Assembly: GCF_030817355.1 (NCBI RefSeq)
Contig: NZ_JAUSZH010000001.1
Span: 6,138,501-6,202,500, forward strand
From: Streptomyces sp. V1I1
GTDB lineage: Bacteria; Actinomycetota; Actinomycetes; Streptomycetales; Streptomycetaceae
Length of the DNA: 64,000 nucleotides
Reading direction: 5' to 3'
In this document: piece after piece, positions 54,972-62,201 of the stretch
Layout of the letters: every line of letters starts with the position of its first letter
Position numbering within the stretch: position 1 is the first letter of the stretch
Notes under the pieces: model-generated
Told to the model about the DNA's origin: nothing
What the model saw: only the letters and a program-made list of their open reading frames with translations
Database searches by the model: none
Made by a program: the position numbers and the translations under genes

Positions 54972-55743
54972 CGGTGGTGCTCCCCTTCTTCCCGATACTC
55001 GGAGCGAGCCGGCCGATGAACGCGTAACTCTCGTCGAAAATCCGCTCCGCATCGTGGTCCAACGTCGCCACGTGGTAGCTCTGTTCCAGCAGGATCTCCG
55101 AGACGTCCGTGGACGAGACCCGGCCCAGGATCCGCGCCGAGTCGGCAGCCGGCACCACATGGTCCTGCGGGCTGTGCAGCAGCACCATCGGCTGAGTGAC
55201 CTGCGGCAGCTCGCCGTCGACCAGCCGGAAGAAGTTCCGCAACGAGTGCGCGGCGTGCAGCGGCACCCGGTCGTACCCGACCTCCTCCGAGCCCTCCTTG
55301 GCGATGTCGCTCGTCAGCCCCTTTGTCGTACGCACAAAGTGGCGCGCGACCGGCAGGGCGTACGCCGACAGGCCGTGGACCTTGTTCGCCGGGTTCACCA
55401 CGACGATGCCGCTGACCGCGTCCCCGTGCTTCGCGGCGAGCCGCAGCGTCAGTGCCCCGCCCATCGAGAGCCCGAAGACGAAGACCTGGCTGCATCGCTC
55501 GACCAGCACCCGCAGCTCGCGGTCCACCTCTGCGTACCAGTCCTGCCAGCCGGTGACCTGCATGTCCTCCCAGCGCGTGCCGTGTCCGGGGAGCAGCGGC
55601 AGGGACACGGTCAGTCCGCGCTCCGCCAGATACTCGGCCCAGGGGCGCAGCGACTGCGGAGAACCGGTGAATCCGTGACAGAGGAGGACGCCGACCTCGC
55701 CGCCTTCGTGGCGGTACGGCTCGGCTCCAGGAAGGACCGGCAC
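54964..55743 (-). CDS. Alpha/beta-hydrolase esterase/lipase (monoacylglycerol-lipase-like)
   Basis: 259 residues from GTG 55741-55743, six bases after AGGAGA; the longer frame upstream is not coding. The oxyanion motif is LLCHGFTGSPQSL, the nucleophile elbow VFGLSMGGALTLRL, the acid Asp is in HSPQDHVVP, and the His is in YHVATLDHD. It resembles carboxylesterases such as Est30 or bacterial monoacylglycerol lipases. It is divergent from an acyltransferase gene, which suggests a lipid-related role. Confidence 0.92.
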   Translation of the reverse strand: MPVLPGAEPYRHEGGEVGVLLCHGFTGSPQSLRPWAEYLAERGLTVSLPLLPGHGTRWEDMQVTGWQDWYAEVDRELRVLVERCSQVFVFGLSMGGALTLRLAAKHGDAVSGIVVVNPANKVHGLSAYALPVARHFVRTTKGLTSDIAKEGSEEVGYDRVPLHAAHSLRNFFRLVDGELPQVTQPMVLLHSPQDHVVPAADSARILGRVSSTDVSEILLEQSYHVATLDHDAERIFDESYAFIGRLAPSIGKKGSTTGG

Positions 55744-55892
55744 CTGGGTCTCCTGTTCATGAGTGTCTGAAGGGTGTACTTCACCGTACGCGACCGGACT
55801 GACACCGACCAGGTCCGCAAGCCCCCCGGCGCAGGGATGACTGACCCACCTCGGGATAGGGTCTGTTCGACAGCACACAGGAGGCACTCGAG

Positions 55893-56717
55893 TTGATCTA
55901 CGGCGCAATGAAGTTCTCCATCGGGGGCTCACTGAAGCTTGCCTTCAGGCCTTGGGTGGAGGGCCTCGAGAACATTCCCGTCGAGGGGCCGGCGATCCTC
56001 GCGAGCAACCACCTGTCCTTCTCGGACTCGTTCTTCCTGCCGGCGGTGCTCGACCGCAAGGTCACCTTCATCGCCAAGGCGGAGTACTTCACATCGCCCG
56101 GGGTCAAGGGCAAGCTGACCGCCGCCTTCTTCAAGGGCGTCGGGCAGCTCCCGGTGGACCGCTCGGGCGCGCGCGGTGCGGGTGAGGCTGCGATCAAGGC
56201 CGGGATAGATGTCATCGCGGGCGGTGGCCTGTTCGGCATCTACCCGGAGGGCACCCGCTCCCCGGACGGCCGCCTCTACCGCGGTAAGCCGGGCGGCCTC
56301 GCGCGCGTGGCGCTCGCCACCGGCGCTCCGGTCATCCCGGTCGCGATGATCGACACCGAGAAGATCCAGCCGCCCGGCAAGGTGGTCCCCAAGCTGATGC
56401 GCCCGGGGATCCGGATCGGCAAGCCGCTCGACTTCAGCCGTTACCACGGCATGGAGAGCGACCGCTTCATCCTGCGCTCGGTGACCGACGAGGTCATGTA
56501 CGAGATCATGAAGCTGTCCGGCCAGGAGTACGTCGACATCTACGCGACGGCCGCCAAGCGCCAGATCGCGGATGCGGAGAAGGCGGAGAAGGCCGAGAAG
56601 GCGGCGGCCGAAAAGGCCGCGAAGGCGAACAAGCCGGAGAAGCCGGAGAAGCCGGAGAAGCCGGAGAAGCCGGAGAACACAGACAAGGCGGGGAAGACGG
56701 ACCGGCCGGCCGCCTAG
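55893..56717 (+). CDS. 1-acyl-sn-glycerol-3-phosphate acyltransferase (PlsC family)
   Basis: 274 residues. The acyltransferase motifs are NHLSFSD (HX4D), FIAKAEYF, GIYPEGTRSPDG and VIPVAMI. The start is probably TTG 55893 with AGGAGG eight bases upstream; ATG 55908 is an alternative. The C-terminal 55 residues are a Lys/Glu/Ala/Pro-rich tail containing five KPE repeats encoded by a perfect 9-bp tandem repeat. It adds a second acyl chain to lysophosphatidate or a related lipid. Confidence 0.93.
   Translation: MIYGAMKFSIGGSLKLAFRPWVEGLENIPVEGPAILASNHLSFSDSFFLPAVLDRKVTFIAKAEYFTSPGVKGKLTAAFFKGVGQLPVDRSGARGAGEAAIKAGIDVIAGGGLFGIYPEGTRSPDGRLYRGKPGGLARVALATGAPVIPVAMIDTEKIQPPGKVVPKLMRPGIRIGKPLDFSRYHGMESDRFILRSVTDEVMYEIMKLSGQEYVDIYATAAKRQIADAEKAEKAEKAAAEKAAKANKPEKPEKPEKPEKPENTDKAGKTDRPAA
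56631..56675 (+). repeat. Five perfect 9-bp tandem repeats in the acyltransferase gene
   Basis: AAGCCGGAG five times without error, encoding (KPE)5 near the C-terminus. The unit length keeps the frame if copies are gained or lost. Confidence 0.95.
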
Positions 56718-56745
56718 CCGCGCCGTCCGTCCTGGGGTGGGGGAT

Positions 56746-57951
56746 ATGGCCAAGCGCGAGCGTGTCGTGCGGATGTCGGTCGAGCTGCCGCTGTGGCGTG
56801 CGCTGGCGGCCTACCGCGTACTGACCATGGTCTACGCGGTGCTTCTCTTCGTCGTCACCCCCAGCAAGTTCGAGCGGCCCTGGGTCGCGGTCGGCTTCCT
56901 CGCGGTGATGTCCGTATGGACGCTGGTCACGCTCCCCAAGGTGGCCAACGCTGCCCGCTGCACCAAGCGCTTCCTGGTCGCCGATCTCACCGTCGCGCTG
57001 ACCGGGATCATGCTCACGCCGCTCGCCGACGCCCAGGCCCAGACGCAGGACGGCCCGACCCTGCCGACGATATGGACCGCCGGATCCGTCCTCGCGTTCG
57101 CCATCAAGGGCGGCTGGCGATGGGCGGGCTTCGCGTCCTCACTCGTCGCCGTCGCCAACATCATCGAGCGCGGCCAGCCCAGCCGGGACACCTTCCACAA
57201 CGTCCTGCTGGTCTGGGTCGCCTCCATAGCCATCGGTTACGTCGTCGAGGTCGCCCGCGCCTCCGAGCGCACCCTCGCCCGCGCCCTGGAGATCGAGGCG
57301 GCGACCCGCGAGCGGGAGCGGCTGGCCCGCGATATCCACGACAGCGTGCTCCAGGTGCTCGCGATGGTGCAGCGGCGCGGTACGGCGCTGGGCGGCGAGG
57401 CCGAGGAGCTCGGCCGGATGGCGGGGGAGCAGGAGGTCGCCCTGCGCACCCTGGTCTCCAGCGGTCTGGTACCCACCACGCGCGCCTCTGAGGACGTCTC
57501 ACTCGGTGCCGTGGTCCGCACCGTCGACGACGATCAGCCCGACGGGCCCGAACTGGACGACCTGCGCTCGCTGCTGGCCCGGCACGCCGGGTCGAAGGTG
57601 ACCCTCTCGGAACCGGGCGCCCCGGTGCTGCTCCCCACCGCCGCGGCGGCGGAACTCGCCGCCGCTGTCAGTGCCGCCCTGGACAATGTCCGCAGACATG
57701 CCGGCGAGGACGCCCACGCCTGGATCCTGGTCGAGGACTGGCCGGACGAGGTGATCGTGACGGTACGGGACGACGGCCCGGGCATCCCGGAGGGCAGGCT
57801 CGCCCAGGCGGAGGGCGAGGGCCGGCTGGGAGTCGCCCTCTCGATCCGCGGGCGGCTGCGGGATCTGGGCGGCTCGGCCGAGCTGATCTCGGTCCCGGGC
57901 CAGGGCACAGAAGTCGAATTGAAGGTTCCACGGGGGAAGGCAGTCATATGA
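56746..57951 (+). CDS. Sensor histidine kinase (NarL/MacS-like)
   Basis: 401 residues from ATG 56746 after GGGGTGGGGG. Four or five membrane helices (about 15-165) precede LARDIHDSVLQVLAMVQRRG, which carries the phosphorylated His and is followed by an acceptor-type Gln two residues on. The ATPase domain has AALDNVRRHAG, VTVRDDGPGIPEG and LGVALSIRGRLRDLGG. The stop overlaps the regulator start as ATGA. The layout matches the MacS-type kinases conserved in Streptomyces. Confidence 0.92.
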   Translation: MAKRERVVRMSVELPLWRALAAYRVLTMVYAVLLFVVTPSKFERPWVAVGFLAVMSVWTLVTLPKVANAARCTKRFLVADLTVALTGIMLTPLADAQAQTQDGPTLPTIWTAGSVLAFAIKGGWRWAGFASSLVAVANIIERGQPSRDTFHNVLLVWVASIAIGYVVEVARASERTLARALEIEAATRERERLARDIHDSVLQVLAMVQRRGTALGGEAEELGRMAGEQEVALRTLVSSGLVPTTRASEDVSLGAVVRTVDDDQPDGPELDDLRSLLARHAGSKVTLSEPGAPVLLPTAAAAELAAAVSAALDNVRRHAGEDAHAWILVEDWPDEVIVTVRDDGPGIPEGRLAQAEGEGRLGVALSIRGRLRDLGGSAELISVPGQGTEVELKVPRGKAVI

Positions 57952-58622
57952 CGGACCAGCAGACGATCAAGGTGATGGTCGTCGACGACCACCCGATGTG
58001 GCGGGACGCGGTCGCCCGCGATCTGGCCGCGGCCGGTTTCGAGGTGGTGGCGACGGCCGGCGACGGTCCGCAGGCCGTGCGCCGCGCCAAGGCCGTCGCG
58101 CCCGACGTCCTCGTCCTCGACCTCAATCTGCCCGGGATGCCGGGCGTCCAGGTGTGCAAGGAACTCGTCGGCTCCCACCCGGGCCTGCGGGTCCTGGTGC
58201 TGTCCGCCAGCGGTGAGCACGCTGACGTACTGGAAGCGGTGAAGTCCGGTGCGACCGGCTATCTGCTCAAGTCGGCCAGTACGGAAGAGCTGAGCGACGC
58301 CGTGCGGCGCACCGCCGTCGGCGATCCGGTCTTCACGCCGGGCCTCGCGGGCCTGGTGCTCGGTGAGTACCGCCGCCTGGCCTCCGAGCCCGTCCCCGCG
58401 GCGGGCGCGGACGAGCCGAAGGCCCCGCAGCTGACCGACCGGGAGACCGAGGTGCTGCGGCTGGTGGCCAAGGGGCTCTCGTACAAGCAGATCGCCGAGC
58501 GGCTCGTCATCTCGCACCGCACCGTCCAGAACCATGTGCAGAACACCCTCGGCAAGCTCCAACTGCACAACCGCGTCGAGCTCGTGCGGTACGCGATCGA
58601 GCGGGGCCTGGACGACGCGTAA
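57948..58622 (+). CDS. LuxR/NarL-family response regulator (MacR-like)
   Basis: 224 residues. The receiver has VVDDHPMW, phospho-acceptor Asp in VLVLDLNLPGMPG, LSASGEH and a Lys in YLLKSAS. The LuxR domain reads LTDRETEVLRLVAKGLSYKQIAERLVISHRTVQNHVQNTLGKL. It pairs with the overlapping kinase gene. MacR-type regulators control membrane-associated and lipoprotein genes in S. coelicolor; that transfer is inference. Confidence 0.94.
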   Translation: MTDQQTIKVMVVDDHPMWRDAVARDLAAAGFEVVATAGDGPQAVRRAKAVAPDVLVLDLNLPGMPGVQVCKELVGSHPGLRVLVLSASGEHADVLEAVKSGATGYLLKSASTEELSDAVRRTAVGDPVFTPGLAGLVLGEYRRLASEPVPAAGADEPKAPQLTDRETEVLRLVAKGLSYKQIAERLVISHRTVQNHVQNTLGKLQLHNRVELVRYAIERGLDDA

Positions 58623-58706
58623 CCCCCGCCCTCTCCTCGTACGAGTGAAAGCCGGACGTCAACCTCCGCATGACGCACAGGAATTGACCTTTCGCCCCAT
58701 CCCGCA

Positions 58707-58720
58707 GTGACCTGGATCAC
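58707..58720 (+). promoter_or_regulatory. Candidate Crp-type site upstream of pfkA
   Basis: GTGACCTGGATCAC fits GTGA-N6-TCAC, the Crp half-site arrangement, 46 bases before the pfkA ATG. It is a single match and unproven. Confidence 0.35.
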
Positions 58721-58766
58721 CATTAGCGTGGCGGTCATAAGGCTCACCAGGCGAAGGGAAGTTTCC

Positions 58767-59795
58767 ATGCGCGTCGGAGTACTGACCGGGGGCGGCGACT
58801 GCCCCGGCCTCAATGCGGTCATCCGTGGTGTCGTCCGCAAGGGCGTGCAGGAGTACGCGTACGAATTCGTCGGCTATCGCGACGGCTGGCGCGGACCCCT
58901 CGAAGGCGACACCGTTCCGCTCGACATCTCGGCCGTCCGCGGCATTCTGCCCCGCGGCGGCACCATCCTCGGCTCTTCGCGCACCAACCCCCTCAAGGAA
59001 GAGAGCGGCATCCGCCGCATCAAGGAGAACCTCGCCAAGCACGAGGTGGACGCGCTGATCGTGATCGGCGGCGAGGACACGCTCGGCGTTGCGACGCGGC
59101 TCCACGACGAGTACGGCATCAACTGCGTCGGCGTGCCCAAGACCATCGACAACGACCTGTCCGCCACCGACTACACCTTCGGCTTCGACACGGCGGTCGG
59201 CATCGCGACCGAGGCCATCGACCGGCTGCACACCACCGCCGAATCGCATATGCGTGTCCTGGTCGTGGAGGTGATGGGGCGGCACGCGGGCTGGATCGCC
59301 CTGCACTCCGGTCTGGCCGGCGGCGCCAATGTCATTCTCATCCCCGAGCAGCGCTTCGACGTCGACCAGGTGTGCGCCTGGGTGACGTCGCGTTTCAAGG
59401 CTAGCTACGCCCCGATCGTGGTGGTCGCCGAGGGCGCAATGCCCAAGGACGGCGAGGCGGTTCTCAAGGACGGCACGCTCGACTCGTTCGGTCATGTCCG
59501 GCTCTCCGGCGTCGGCGAGTGGCTGGCCAAGGAGATCGAGAGGCGTACGGGCAAGGAGGCCCGCACCACCGTCCTCGGCCATGTCCAGCGCGGCGGCACT
59601 CCGAGCGCCTTCGACCGCTGGCTCGCCACCCGCTTCGGGCTGCACGCGATCGACGCGGTGCGGGACGGGGACTTCGGCAAGATGGTCGCGCTGCAGGGGA
59701 CGGACATCGTGCGTGTTCCGATTGCCGAGGCGACGGCGAAGCTGAAGACGGTGGACCCGAAGCTGTACGAGGAGGTCGGGGTCTTCTTCGGCTGA
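58767..59795 (+). CDS. pfkA: 6-phosphofructokinase
   Basis: 342 residues from ATG 58767. The phosphate-binding start is GVLTGGGDCPGLNAVIRG, the catalytic motif VPKTIDNDL, and EVMGRHAGWIA and LGHVQRGGTPSAFDR follow. IGGEDTLG replaces GGDGS, and a Lys stands before TIDND. Both are hallmarks of the actinobacterial group III enzymes, which resemble PPi-dependent PFKs in sequence; the characterised Streptomyces enzyme uses ATP. It catalyses the committed step of glycolysis. Confidence 0.96.
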   Translation: MRVGVLTGGGDCPGLNAVIRGVVRKGVQEYAYEFVGYRDGWRGPLEGDTVPLDISAVRGILPRGGTILGSSRTNPLKEESGIRRIKENLAKHEVDALIVIGGEDTLGVATRLHDEYGINCVGVPKTIDNDLSATDYTFGFDTAVGIATEAIDRLHTTAESHMRVLVVEVMGRHAGWIALHSGLAGGANVILIPEQRFDVDQVCAWVTSRFKASYAPIVVVAEGAMPKDGEAVLKDGTLDSFGHVRLSGVGEWLAKEIERRTGKEARTTVLGHVQRGGTPSAFDRWLATRFGLHAIDAVRDGDFGKMVALQGTDIVRVPIAEATAKLKTVDPKLYEEVGVFFG

Positions 59796-59826
59796 CGGTT
59801 GCCGGCCCCTACCCGCCCCTTCCCGG

Positions 59827-60037
59827 ACTGGGGCTCCGCCCCAGACCCCGCGCCTCAATCGCCGGCGAGGCTGGAATTTCCCGCCGGTCGGTCTGAATTT
59901 CAGGCCGACCGGCGGAAATCAAGCCCGCTGGGGGCCGCGGACGAAGTCTGGGGGAGATTGAGGACACTCCCCCTACGCCCGAAGGGCGTGGGGGGACCCC
60001 CAGAAGGGCGTACCGGGGTCTGGGGCGGAGCCCCAGT
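59827..60037. repeat. Composite repeat bounded by 24-bp perfect inverted repeats
   Basis: The ends 59827-59850 and 60014-60037 are exact reverse complements. Inside are a CCTCAATCGCCGG core (59853-59865), a near-perfect inverted repeat CCGCCGGTCGGTCTGA / TCAGGCCGACCGGCGG, and a C-rich/G-rich hairpin unit at 59967-60003. The element fills the space between convergent pfkA and the trpE-trpG gene. No ORF is present. Confidence 0.9.
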
Positions 60038-60044
60038 CAAGAAA

Positions 60045-61940
60045 TCAGGCTCGGCCCGCTCGCAGGGCCGAGGCAAGGAGCCCGTGGATCACCCCCGGCC
60101 CCCGCATCGTCAGTACCGACTCCGGGTGGAACTGGATGCCCGCGAAGCCCGTGCCCCGCAGGGCGTGCACCTCCGCCGAGAGGGGATCGCGGGCCACCTC
60201 GACCCCGTGCGCCTCCAGCTCCGCCGCCGCCGCGTCGTCGCAGCGCGCCGTGAAGCTGTTGTAGAAGCCCACGGTCTCGTCACGCCCGAAGAAGTCGATC
60301 CGCTCCTGCGCCCCCTGGTACGGCGCGTCCTTCCGTACGATCTCCAGGCCCAACTCGGCCGCCATCAGCTCATGGCCGAGGCAGACGCCGAGCAGACCGT
60401 GGCGGTGATCGCGCAGCAGATCGCCGGCGAGCGTGCGCAGGAAGCGCATCTTCGGGTCGGTCGCGTCGGCCGGATCGCCAGGACCCGGGCCGAGGACCAC
60501 CGGTCCGGTGTGCGCGAGGACCGTCTCGCGCAGGCCCGGCTCGTCGTAGCGACGTACCGTCACCTCCAGGCCGGTGGAGCGCAGCAGATGCGCCAGCATC
60601 GCGGTGAAGGTGTCCTCGCCGTCGACCACCAGCGCGTGCCCGGTAAGCAGGGCGCCGCGTTCCTGCATCCGCAGCCAGAACGGCGCGAGGTCGGCGCGGC
60701 GGGCGTCGAGGGCGGCCCGCACCCGCGGGTCGTCGGCGAGGTTCGGGCGCTCGGTGTGCTCCTGCGGCCGCCCGGGGCGTACGCCCAGCGCGGCCAGTAC
60801 GCCTGCCGCCTTGGCGTGCGTCTCGGCCACCTCCCCCGCCGGGTCGGAGTGCCGCACCAGGGTCGCCCCGACCGGCACCCGCAGGGAGCCATCGGCGTCG
60901 ATGTCGGCGGTACGGATGAGGATGGGGGAGTCCAGGGTCTGTGCGCCGACCTGTCCTTCCCGCCCGCCACCCGCGTTCTTGCCGATCAGCGCGAGCGCGC
61001 CCGCGTAGTAGCCGCGGCCGCCCACCTCGTGGCGCTCTATGACCCGGCAGGCGTTCTGCACGGGCGAGCCGGTGACCGTAGCCGCGAACATCGTCTCCTT
61101 CAGCACCTCACGTACATCGAGCGACGAGCGGCCGCGCAACTCGTACTCGGTGTGGGCGAGATGAGCCATTTCCTTGAGCCGGGGCCCGATGACGACGCCG
61201 CCCATGTCGCCGACGGTGCACATCATCTTCAGCTCCTCGTCGACGACCATGGAGAGCTCCTCGCGCTCTTTGCGGTCGCCGAGGAAGCTCAGCAGCGTCT
61301 CAGGAGTCGGGCCCTCGGGCGGATAGCGGAAGGTGCCGCTGATCGGGTTCATCACGACGGTCCCGCCGCTCATCCGCACATGGACCTCGGGGCTGGCGCC
61401 GACGAGGGTGCGCTCGCCGGTGTGCACGACGAAGGTCCAGTACGCGCCGCGCTCGCCGGCCAGCAGCCGCCGGAACAGGGCCAGGGCGTCGGCCCGGCCG
61501 AAGCCGGGGATGCGGCCGGTGTAAGTGCGGCGGATAACGAAGTTCGCGCCCTCGCCCCGGCCGATCTCGTCCTCGATGACGCGCCGGACGATCCCCGCGT
61601 ACTCCTCGTCGTCGACGTCGAAGGCTCCGCCCTCGACCCGGACATCGTGCGCCGGCAGCGCCTCCAGGGCCTTGCCGAGCGGCAGTTCGTACGTCTCGTC
61701 GGCGACGAGCACGGACAGCGGAGTGCCGTCGTCGCGTACGTCGAAGCCGCGCTCCCTGATCTGGCGGAACGGGATCAGGGCCAGTGAGGGACGGTCCGCG
61801 ACCGGGATGTCGGCGAGCGACCCGGCCTCGTGCACGGCGCCGATCAGAACCTCGACGGTGTTGTGATCGTGGCCGGGGGTGCGTCTGCGCAGCAGGGCGA
61901 AGGGCGGGCAGTCGTCGTCCAGCAGTCGGCTGATGAGCAT
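60045..61940 (-). CDS. Anthranilate synthase, TrpE-TrpG fusion
   Basis: 631 residues. The N-terminal 420 are the chorismate-binding TrpE part (MNPISGTFRYPPEGPTPE, ELSMVVDEELKMM, VLKETMFAATVTGSPVQNA, YYAGALALIG). The C-terminal 190 are a class I glutamine amidotransferase with the nucleophile Cys in LLGVCLGHELMA and the His-Glu pair in GIQFHPESVL. It makes anthranilate from chorismate and glutamine. Fused enzymes of this shape also include 2-amino-2-deoxyisochorismate synthase (PhzE-like), but a Trp leader peptide upstream argues for tryptophan supply. Confidence 0.93.
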   Translation of the reverse strand: MLISRLLDDDCPPFALLRRRTPGHDHNTVEVLIGAVHEAGSLADIPVADRPSLALIPFRQIRERGFDVRDDGTPLSVLVADETYELPLGKALEALPAHDVRVEGGAFDVDDEEYAGIVRRVIEDEIGRGEGANFVIRRTYTGRIPGFGRADALALFRRLLAGERGAYWTFVVHTGERTLVGASPEVHVRMSGGTVVMNPISGTFRYPPEGPTPETLLSFLGDRKEREELSMVVDEELKMMCTVGDMGGVVIGPRLKEMAHLAHTEYELRGRSSLDVREVLKETMFAATVTGSPVQNACRVIERHEVGGRGYYAGALALIGKNAGGGREGQVGAQTLDSPILIRTADIDADGSLRVPVGATLVRHSDPAGEVAETHAKAAGVLAALGVRPGRPQEHTERPNLADDPRVRAALDARRADLAPFWLRMQERGALLTGHALVVDGEDTFTAMLAHLLRSTGLEVTVRRYDEPGLRETVLAHTGPVVLGPGPGDPADATDPKMRFLRTLAGDLLRDHRHGLLGVCLGHELMAAELGLEIVRKDAPYQGAQERIDFFGRDETVGFYNSFTARCDDAAAAELEAHGVEVARDPLSAEVHALRGTGFAGIQFHPESVLTMRGPGVIHGLLASALRAGRA

Positions 61941-62004
61941 CCGGTGTGTTCCTTCCGAGTGGTCCGGGTGGTCCGGGTGGGAGGAACGGCCCGTGGAAAC
62001 GGGA

Positions 62005-62029
62005 AAGGCCGCCCCTGCGGGGCGGCCTT
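62005..62029 (-). terminator. Attenuator terminator of the anthranilate synthase gene
   Basis: A perfect 11-bp stem (AAGGCCGCCCC and its complement) with a 3-base loop lies between the leader peptide and the structural gene. On the minus strand it is followed by TTTCCCGTTT. Confidence 0.85.
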
Positions 62030-62051
62030 CGCGAGCTGTGTGTACGCGCAG

Positions 62052-62108
62052 TCAGTGGGCCGCCGGATGAGCGGTCCACCACCAGGTCTGAGTCGAGTGC
62101 GCGAACAT
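62052..62108 (-). CDS. trpL: trp operon leader peptide
   Basis: An 18-residue frame reading MFAHSTQTWWWTAHPAAH, with three Trp codons in a row, precedes the attenuator hairpin and the trpE-trpG gene. Ribosome stalling at the Trp codons when charged tRNA-Trp is scarce would favour an antiterminator. A trp attenuator ahead of a Streptomyces anthranilate synthase gene is established in S. venezuelae. The frame is too short for routine gene calling. Confidence 0.9.
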   Translation of the reverse strand: MFAHSTQTWWWTAHPAAH

Positions 62109-62201
62109 GACGCCGACCATAACGCATCCGCCCGCGGCGCCGCAGCGCGTCCGGGGAGCGGACGGCCGCGGTGCCGCGGGCGGAGCGTGGCGGTTTGTGC
62201 G

